A stretch of 64,000 bases of DNA from Alcaligenaceae bacterium. GTDB lineage: Bacteria; Pseudomonadota; Gammaproteobacteria; Burkholderiales; Burkholderiaceae_B. Both the position numbers and the translations under genes were made by a program. The DNA lies in assembly GCA_947378965.1 (NCBI GenBank), contig CANCMG010000003.1:44926-108925 (forward strand), written 5' to 3'. The notes below the pieces were generated by a model. It saw nothing but the letters and a program-made list of their open reading frames with translations. It had not been told where the DNA came from and made no database searches. Shown here one piece after another: positions 57,106 through 64,000 of the stretch (position 1 is the first letter of the stretch; each line of letters begins with the position of its first letter).

Positions 57106-58194
57106 ATGAAAATCGCCTCTCGCTTAGTAGCGTGGCAACGCAAGCATGGTCGCCACGGCCTGCCCTGGCAAAACACGCGCGACCCCTATCGAGTGTGGCT
57201 CTCTGAAATCATGTTGCAACAAACTCAAGTCACCGCAGTACTCGATTATTACCAACGTTTTCTGAGTCAGTTTCCGACCGTCAAGGCGTTAGCCCAAGCA
57301 CCCGCTGACCAAGTGATGGCACAGTGGGCGGGGTTAGGCTATTACGCTCGCGCCCGCAATCTGCACGCCTGTGCCAAACAAGTGATGAGTACCTGGAAAG
57401 GAAAATTCCCACCCGATGCTGCAAGTCTTTCTACCCTACCCGGTATCGGCCCCTCGACTGCAGCTGCGATTGCCGCGTTTTGCTATGGCGAGCGCGCGGC
57501 GATACTCGACGGCAACGTCAAGCGTGTCTTGTCACGACTCTGTGCTATCGAGGGCGACCCAACCAGTCGGCCTGTTGAGTTACAACTGTGGTCACTGGCG
57601 CGCGACCTCGTCCCCACAGCTCGCGCTTGCGCTCAGGATCCCGACTTAATGTCGGCTTATACCCAAGGCTTGATGGATCTGGGTGCAACCGTGTGCACTC
57701 GCGGCCGACCCAAATGCGAGACGTGTCCTCTTAAAAAAGACTGTTTGGCGGTGCTGCAAGGACGGTGCGACGAACTACCTTGGCCTCGTGCACGTAAAGT
57801 CTTGCCTGAGCGCAGCACCGCAATGTTGATTGCGTATCGACCGGGCTACCTCTTGCTCGTACAACGACCAACAACAGGCATCTGGGGTGGCCTCTGGAGC
57901 CTGCCTGAGTGCGCGCCTGACCTTGCTCCGGCAAAGGCCTGTGAACAGCTCGGCTTAGCCCTCAACACAGCAGACACGCTGGCTGAATTTGTACATGTTT
58001 TTACCCATTATCGACTGACGATTCGCCCGCACCTGGTGCACATCAAGCCAGACAGTGCCGCACATCCTGACGGGGCTATGCGCGTAGTCAATGGTGGCGA
58101 ATGGGTAGCTCTCAACAGTCTTCACGAGCGCGGGTTACCCGCGCCGGTACGCAAACTGTTAGACGGACTGCTCGCGGCGCGCTTGCTGGCTTAA
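57106..58194 (+). CDS. mutY: A/G-specific adenine glycosylase
   Basis: Removes adenine mispaired with 8-oxoguanine. The 362-residue chain has catalytic E34 in LSEIMLQQTQV, the helix-hairpin-helix LPGIGPSTAAAIAAF (111-125), catalytic D135 in ILDGNVKRVL, and the 4Fe-4S ligands C197, C204, C207 and C213 (Cx6Cx2Cx5C). The C-terminal Nudix-like 8-oxoG recognition domain (from about 225) is present. It stands alone with 192 bases upstream and its stop overlaps the rodA stop by four bases. Together with the MutT-type gene at 18 kb it covers the GO repair system. Confidence 0.96.
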   Translation: MKIASRLVAWQRKHGRHGLPWQNTRDPYRVWLSEIMLQQTQVTAVLDYYQRFLSQFPTVKALAQAPADQVMAQWAGLGYYARARNLHACAKQVMSTWKGKFPPDAASLSTLPGIGPSTAAAIAAFCYGERAAILDGNVKRVLSRLCAIEGDPTSRPVELQLWSLARDLVPTARACAQDPDLMSAYTQGLMDLGATVCTRGRPKCETCPLKKDCLAVLQGRCDELPWPRARKVLPERSTAMLIAYRPGYLLLVQRPTTGIWGGLWSLPECAPDLAPAKACEQLGLALNTADTLAEFVHVFTHYRLTIRPHLVHIKPDSAAHPDGAMRVVNGGEWVALNSLHERGLPAPVRKLLDGLLAARLLA

Positions 58195-59333
58195 CCTGAG
58201 GGCTGCGGTGGTCGGTATTTGCTAATACTCATTAATATGCCGCAAGCGACGCCAATTGTCAGCAAAGCAGTACCGCCATAGCTCAACAACGGCAGAGGCA
58301 CGCCCACGACAGGCAAAATACCCGTGACCATCCCCACATTCACGAAAACGTAAATAAATAGCACCATCGTCAACGCACCGGCAAGTAACCGCTCACCGTA
58401 ATTGGGGGCACCCATCGCGATCACCAATCCTCTAAAAATTAAGAGTAGGTAGAGTACCAGCAACGTCACACCGCCGTATAAACCAAACTCTTCAGCAAAC
58501 ACCGCAAAGATAAAATCGGTTGTACGCTCAGGAATAAAGTCCAGATGGGTCTGTGTGCCATTCATGTAGCCTTTCCCGTACACACCCCCTGAGCCAACTG
58601 CGATCATGGATTGAATCGTATGAAACCCCTTGCCAAGCGGATCTGTGCTGGGATCAAGCAAGGTACAAATTCGATGTTTTTGATAATCATGCAATACCAC
58701 CCAATCAAAATCATCGTCACATAACTGCTCTTGATTGGCATAAATCGTACCGATGCCAATCACACCAATTAGCATCACGGGGATCAAAAATTTGAAGGAT
58801 ATGCCGGCAAAATAAATCACAAAAAACCCTGCGCCAAATACAAGGATGGCGGTACCTAAATCAGGCTGCTTCACAATCAGTAAAAACGGTATCAGCAACA
58901 GCACGGATGACACACACAAATCTAAAAACTTCATTGGGCCTTCACGACTGTGAAAATACCAAGCCAACATAAGCGGCACGGCGATTTTCATCATTTCAGA
59001 GGGTTGGATTCGCGTGATGCCTAAATTCAACCAGCGTGTCGCCCCTTTGCTCGTTTCTCCTGCAAACATGACGGCCAACAATAAAATGACACCGAGCACG
59101 TAAAACGGCACCGCAAGTTTCAAAATCCAGTGTGGCGGGGTGACAGCCATCAGCCACATCGCGATAAACGCCACATAAAAATTACGAGCTTGATCAGCAA
59201 AACGAGCGTCGGTACCACCCACAGCAGACTGCATGACGAGCATCCCCACTGCGCAGAGCAACGACAAAATCAGCATTAACGGCCAGTCGATCGACGTGAA
59301 GCAACGAAACACCAATCTAAAAATAATTTTCAT
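58191..59333 (-). CDS. rodA: Rod shape-determining glycosyltransferase RodA
   Basis: A 380-residue SEDS-family peptidoglycan polymerase that works with PBP2 in cell elongation. About ten TM helices are predicted. Conserved segments are RWLNLGITRIQPSEMMKIA, KQPDLGTAILV, and near the C-terminus PVVGVPLPLLSYGGTALL. The start overlaps the mrdA stop as ATGA (59330-59333). Confidence 0.95.
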   Translation of the reverse strand: MKIIFRLVFRCFTSIDWPLMLILSLLCAVGMLVMQSAVGGTDARFADQARNFYVAFIAMWLMAVTPPHWILKLAVPFYVLGVILLLAVMFAGETSKGATRWLNLGITRIQPSEMMKIAVPLMLAWYFHSREGPMKFLDLCVSSVLLLIPFLLIVKQPDLGTAILVFGAGFFVIYFAGISFKFLIPVMLIGVIGIGTIYANQEQLCDDDFDWVVLHDYQKHRICTLLDPSTDPLGKGFHTIQSMIAVGSGGVYGKGYMNGTQTHLDFIPERTTDFIFAVFAEEFGLYGGVTLLVLYLLLIFRGLVIAMGAPNYGERLLAGALTMVLFIYVFVNVGMVTGILPVVGVPLPLLSYGGTALLTIGVACGILMSISKYRPPQPSG

Positions 59334-61276
59334 GGCGTTGCCCTTGGCGTAGCGGCCACGAGAGGGGCCTGCGGCACAACCACTTCGGTACGTCGCGCTG
59401 GTGGCGCGCTGCCCGGTGAGGGTTGAGTCTTTGCGTCACGTAACAACCACGCGTCAAAGACCTTACGCACAATCGGTGCAGCAACGCTGCCGCCCCAACC
59501 CGCATTTTCTACGATCACCGCAATCGCAATTTTGGGCTGATTGGCCGGAGCAAACGCCATAAACAGCGAATGGTCACGCAAACGTTCATCGATCGCACTA
59601 CTTTGATATTTGGCACCGCGCAAACTGTAGACCTGAGCGGTACCAGTTTTACCCGCCGTGGTGTAAGGCGCACCAACAAACGCCCCAGCAGCTGTACCAG
59701 ATACCGTTACCTCAGCCAACGCACGCTTAATCACCTGAAGGTTCTCTTTTTTTAGTGCAATTTTATGAGTCGCCTCGACCACGGTTTGTGTCTGCTCGTC
59801 GGTTCGTGGGTTTTTAATGGTCCGCACCAAATGCGGTTTCATATACACACCATCGTTTGCTAACACGGCCGTCGCCTGTGCAAGCTGCATTAAAGTGAAA
59901 GAGTTATAGCCTTGTCCCACGGCAATTGAAATTGTTTCGCCCGCGTACCAGCGCTGCTGATCACGATTTTTATAGGCCGCGCGCTTCCAGTCAGTCGAGG
60001 GCAAAACGCCGCGCCGCTCACCTTCAATATCAATACCCGTGATTTGCCCAAACCCAAATGGTTTCATAAAGTCATGTAGATTGTTTACGCCAATTTCAGG
60101 GCCAAGCGAATAAAAATAAGTATCAGACGACACCACCAATGCCCGATGCATATCAAGTGTGCCAAAGGCTGCTGAGCCCGAGTTTCTGAAGCGCTGCCCG
60201 CCAAATTCAAAATAGCCAGGATCCGAAATCAAATCCGTCGCCCGCCGTTTATTCAACTCGAGCGCGGCCAGCGCTACAAACGGTTTATAGGTCGAACCAA
60301 TCGGATAAGTGCCATATACAGGCCGATTAATTAAGGGGTGATCGGGCGATTCGTTCAAGAGTCGCCAGCTTTCTACATCGATACCGTCAATAAAAAGATT
60401 AGGGTCGAAGGAGGGCTGTGACACAAACGCCAACACGTCACCCGTTGCCGGCTCAATCGCGACCAACGCGCCTCGCAAGTCTTTAAATGCCTCTTCAGCG
60501 ATGCGTTGCAAGCCCATATCCAACGACAATACTAAATTTGAGCCGGGCGTCGGATCAACACGCCTGAGCACTCGGACGGGTTTACCTCGCGAAGTCACTT
60601 CGAGCTCTTCAAGGCCTGCCTTGCCATGCAACGCCGTCTCGTAGGTTTTTTCGATGCCTTTTTTGCCAATAATGTCGGTACCGCGATAGTTGCCCGTTTC
60701 ACCACGCTCTTCAAGTGCGGCAACGTCGCTTTCTGAGATACGACCGACATAACCAATAACGTGCCCAGCAGACTTTCCTTGCGGGTACTCACGCACCCAA
60801 CGCGCGCGCAACTGCACGCCAGCAAAGCGCAAAGCGTTAGCCGAAAAAAAAGCTGCCTCTGTTTCGTTTAAATTATTACGCAAGACGATGCTTGCGTACT
60901 TACCAGATTCAGCGGCACGTCTTTTAAAGCGTCGTTGCTCGGCCGTACTGATAAACACGATTGGTGTCAGCGCGGCGAAGAGCTCATCGATATTACCCGC
61001 CCGAGCAGGCACCACCTCAAGCGTATAACTCAAATAATTGCGAGCAAGCACCTCTCCGTTGCGATCGACGATTTCACCTCGACGCGGCGGGATAGGCACC
61101 ACAGCCAACCGATTGCTGTCAGCACGGGCAGACAGTCCTTCATGCCGATCAACCTGTAGCACCCAAAAGCGCAATGACAACAAACCAAAACAGCAAACCG
61201 CCAACATACCCGCCACGAAGACTCGCAGCGTAAAGTTATTTTTTTGTTGCTGATCGTTTTTCTTGAAGTCGAACAT
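59330..61276 (-). CDS. mrdA: Penicillin-binding protein 2
   Basis: The transpeptidase of the elongation complex, 648 residues. An N-terminal TM anchor (about 17-40) and pedestal with PPRRGEIVDRNGEVLA are followed by the catalytic domain. The active-site serine is S328 in STYK (SxxK), the second motif is SSD in VVSSDTYFY, and the third is KTGTAQ. The last 30 residues are a Pro/Ala/Thr tail. It is preceded by mreD and coupled to rodA. Confidence 0.96.
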   Translation of the reverse strand: MFDFKKNDQQQKNNFTLRVFVAGMLAVCCFGLLSLRFWVLQVDRHEGLSARADSNRLAVVPIPPRRGEIVDRNGEVLARNYLSYTLEVVPARAGNIDELFAALTPIVFISTAEQRRFKRRAAESGKYASIVLRNNLNETEAAFFSANALRFAGVQLRARWVREYPQGKSAGHVIGYVGRISESDVAALEERGETGNYRGTDIIGKKGIEKTYETALHGKAGLEELEVTSRGKPVRVLRRVDPTPGSNLVLSLDMGLQRIAEEAFKDLRGALVAIEPATGDVLAFVSQPSFDPNLFIDGIDVESWRLLNESPDHPLINRPVYGTYPIGSTYKPFVALAALELNKRRATDLISDPGYFEFGGQRFRNSGSAAFGTLDMHRALVVSSDTYFYSLGPEIGVNNLHDFMKPFGFGQITGIDIEGERRGVLPSTDWKRAAYKNRDQQRWYAGETISIAVGQGYNSFTLMQLAQATAVLANDGVYMKPHLVRTIKNPRTDEQTQTVVEATHKIALKKENLQVIKRALAEVTVSGTAAGAFVGAPYTTAGKTGTAQVYSLRGAKYQSSAIDERLRDHSLFMAFAPANQPKIAIAVIVENAGWGGSVAAPIVRKVFDAWLLRDAKTQPSPGSAPPARRTEVVVPQAPLVAATPRATP

Positions 61277-61288
61277 GTCTGTGGGGTA

Positions 61289-61876
61289 TCAGCTTGCTGT
61301 CGTCTCGGGGTCTTGCAAGCGATGCTGGGGTAGCAACAATAACCAAGCGACCAAGGGCCAGAGCGCTGCAGTCAAGAGGGTTGCAATCAGCCACGACCAA
61401 CCGGGCCACGCACTCACAAGAAAAGCGCCGAGCAACGCCCCAAGCGCTTTAATCACGACCCACAGTGGCAACAAATGTAAGGCTTGGCTCACTAGCCCAA
61501 AGCGCAGCAACCTTCGTTGCCACGACTGTGCGCCAAACACCGTCAGTGTATAAGTCAAAGCTTGCAGACCTAAAGGGCCGACATCATGCACATCCATCAC
61601 CAAGCCAAACGCAAACGCGGTGAGTAAACCGATCCGTCGCGCATCGTGCAATGACCAAAATACGATCACCAGCAACAGCAGATCAGGCGACATTGGCCAA
61701 GCGCGCCAGGGCAACAACGAGAGTAGCCAGACACCAAAAAGCGTCACCCAGATAAAAGTCAGACTGGTTGCATGGTCAATTGAATTCGGGCCAACTGGGC
61801 GTGGCATAGGCACTGGCGGGGGTGCGATACCCTCACGCGACGACCTGATAGCCTTACTTCGCTTTAGCTCTTGCAC
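61289..61876 (-). CDS. mreD: Rod shape-determining protein MreD
   Basis: A 195-residue membrane protein with five or so hydrophobic segments. The SPDLLLLVIVFWSLHDARRIG motif is characteristic of MreD. It overlaps mreC by 23 bases. The first 45 residues are hydrophilic, so an internal start (for example MPRPVGPNS, residue 24) is possible. It completes the mreBCD set. Confidence 0.92.
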   Translation of the reverse strand: MQELKRSKAIRSSREGIAPPPVPMPRPVGPNSIDHATSLTFIWVTLFGVWLLSLLPWRAWPMSPDLLLLVIVFWSLHDARRIGLLTAFAFGLVMDVHDVGPLGLQALTYTLTVFGAQSWQRRLLRFGLVSQALHLLPLWVVIKALGALLGAFLVSAWPGWSWLIATLLTAALWPLVAWLLLLPQHRLQDPETTAS

Positions 61877-62768
61877 GAGGGGCCTCCGTTGACGCGGCTG
61901 GCTTCCCAGAACTGACCGCCAAGTCAGAATCGAGGGGCACCTGTAAAACCAAAAATTGCCGATACCGCTCTGGGTGAGAAGACGGTAAGGCCTCGGCCCG
62001 TGCGAAGCCCGACGCTGAACTACGCTGTACTTGATCGACGCGCCCTACCGAAAGCCCCGGCGGAAACACACCTCCGACACCGCTGGTGACCAAGACGTCG
62101 CCTTCACGAATGTCGGCATCGGATGAAAAATAGCGCACTTCGACTTTACCCGGAGTGGTTGAACCAAAGGCGATCAAACGTAGACCATTGCGCAACACCT
62201 GTACTGGAATTGAGATAATTTCGTCAGTTAACATGGCGGCTTCAGAGGTCATCGGCGACACACGGGTGATCTGCCCCACCACTCCTCCCTCATCCAAAAT
62301 CGGCATGCCGACTGAGATACCGGCGCGGCTACCTTTGTTAAAGACAAGCCGACGACTAAAAGTATTGGCCGGCTCGTACAGAACTTCGACTACTACAGAC
62401 GGATGCTCTGCGGCTTTTTCAAAGACCCCTAATAAACGCCGCAGTTGCGCATTTTCAGCGCCCAATAGTGCGGCATTGGTTGTCACCTGAGCCAACTCGA
62501 TACGTTGTTTTTGTAACGCCTCAGTTTCAGATTGAATTAACGCGGCGGCATCAAACCAGTCGTGACCAAACGAAATGACGTCACGCGGAAACATGACAAA
62601 GCGTTGAAACGGATACAACGTCGCCGACAACAATTCACGCACAGGGTTCGTCGTTTTATACGTCGCATCTGTAAATAACAACGCGAACGCCACCAGCATG
62701 AGCAGCGTCAGTTTGACTTCAGCGGCGGGGCCGCGTCGGAAAAGCCTTAGAGTGGCGGGTCGTTGCAT
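61854..62768 (-). CDS. mreC: Rod shape-determining protein MreC
   Basis: A bitopic inner-membrane protein whose periplasmic domain scaffolds PBP2. A short cytoplasmic start MQRPATLRLFRRGP leads to a TM (LTLLMLVAFALLF), a coiled coil (about 70-110) and the beta-barrel domain with FNKGSRAGISVGMPILDEGG. The frame is open to a GTG at 62789, seven residues earlier; the ATG at 62768 fits homologues better, but its ribosome site is weak, so the start is not certain. The tail is Ala/Lys/Arg-rich. Confidence 0.92.
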   Translation of the reverse strand: MQRPATLRLFRRGPAAEVKLTLLMLVAFALLFTDATYKTTNPVRELLSATLYPFQRFVMFPRDVISFGHDWFDAAALIQSETEALQKQRIELAQVTTNAALLGAENAQLRRLLGVFEKAAEHPSVVVEVLYEPANTFSRRLVFNKGSRAGISVGMPILDEGGVVGQITRVSPMTSEAAMLTDEIISIPVQVLRNGLRLIAFGSTTPGKVEVRYFSSDADIREGDVLVTSGVGGVFPPGLSVGRVDQVQRSSASGFARAEALPSSHPERYRQFLVLQVPLDSDLAVSSGKPAASTEAPRARAKAK

Positions 62769-62878
62769 GATGGCTCGGTACTTAATCACTCACCGCCTCG
62801 GCACCATGGGCACCGACCGCGTGGGTTTGATGCAGACGCCAATTGTCGAGTCTCACCGCCAGTCGGTGCGCGGCACGA

Positions 62879-63992
<1,114 letters not shown>

Positions 63993-64000
63993 TCTGTTTA

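Noticed and set aside
58191..58194. The four-base overlap of mutY and rodA stop codons as a regulatory feature.
   Set aside because: Convergent TAA/TTA overlap of this size is common in compact genomes and needs no special explanation.

Overview
The window is chromosomal DNA of a betaproteobacterium, most likely order Burkholderiales and probably family Alcaligenaceae (the Bordetella/Achromobacter side). This rests on gene content and order: two orphan Bug-type (TctC family) periplasmic receptors, the cluster yqgE-ruvX-pyrR-pyrB-pyrC'-plsC with an inactive dihydroorotase, a Nudix-ThiE fusion beside a DUF815 ATPase and argJ, the small DUF3460 protein, a fused indolepyruvate oxidoreductase, and the mreB-mreC-mreD-mrdA-rodA cell-shape cluster. 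Species cannot be named from sequence alone. Coding density is very high, genes often overlap by 1-8 bases, and no gap exceeds 300 bases. I see no phage, insertion sequence, CRISPR array, rRNA or tRNA.

Layout. 1-2.2 kb: Bug receptor and a 4-oxalomesaconate-hydratase-like amidohydrolase (the edge of an aromatic-acid region). 2.3-7.1 kb, minus strand: rubredoxin, yqgE, ruvX, pyrR, pyrB, pyrC', plsC. 7.2-10 kb, plus strand: thiD-like, thiE, hemL. 10.1-14.8 kb, minus: a complete branched-chain/amide-type ABC importer, with a divergent esterase. 15.9-18.9 kb, plus: argJ, DUF815 ATPase, Nudix-ThiE fusion. 18.9-27.9 kb, minus: a two-permease RND multidrug pump of MdtABC type plus its own outer-membrane channel. 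27.9-30.1 kb: zapD, coaE and an orphan prepilin peptidase. 30.2-33.4 kb: NlpE-like lipoprotein, a LuxR-type HTH-only regulator, panC, scpA, DUF3460. 33.5-40.4 kb: DHA2-family MFS exporter, second Bug receptor, aapJQMP amino-acid importer. 40.6-42.2 kb: ftsEX. 42.4-48.5 kb: SDR dehydrogenase and a dipeptide-type ABC importer. 48.6-56.9 kb: acyl-CoA catabolic region (fused class III CoA-transferase, thiolase-like/DUF35 pair, fused indolepyruvate oxidoreductase). 57.1-64 kb: mutY and the rod-shape cluster.

Much of the window is housekeeping (pyrimidine, thiamine, haem, arginine, CoA and pantothenate synthesis, cell division, shape). The rest is uptake and catabolism of organic and amino acids.

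The most unusual signal is not a gene. Five intergenic gaps between 20.4 and 53.3 kb carry short degenerate tandem repeats with units of 19-21, 22, 39-40, 53 and 111 bases. Four of the five begin at or include the 3' end and stop codon of the neighbouring minus-strand gene, so the gene tail appears to have been copied into the gap. In one case the duplication also contains the start codon of the next gene. In another, each 111-base unit holds a 73-base interrupted hairpin.
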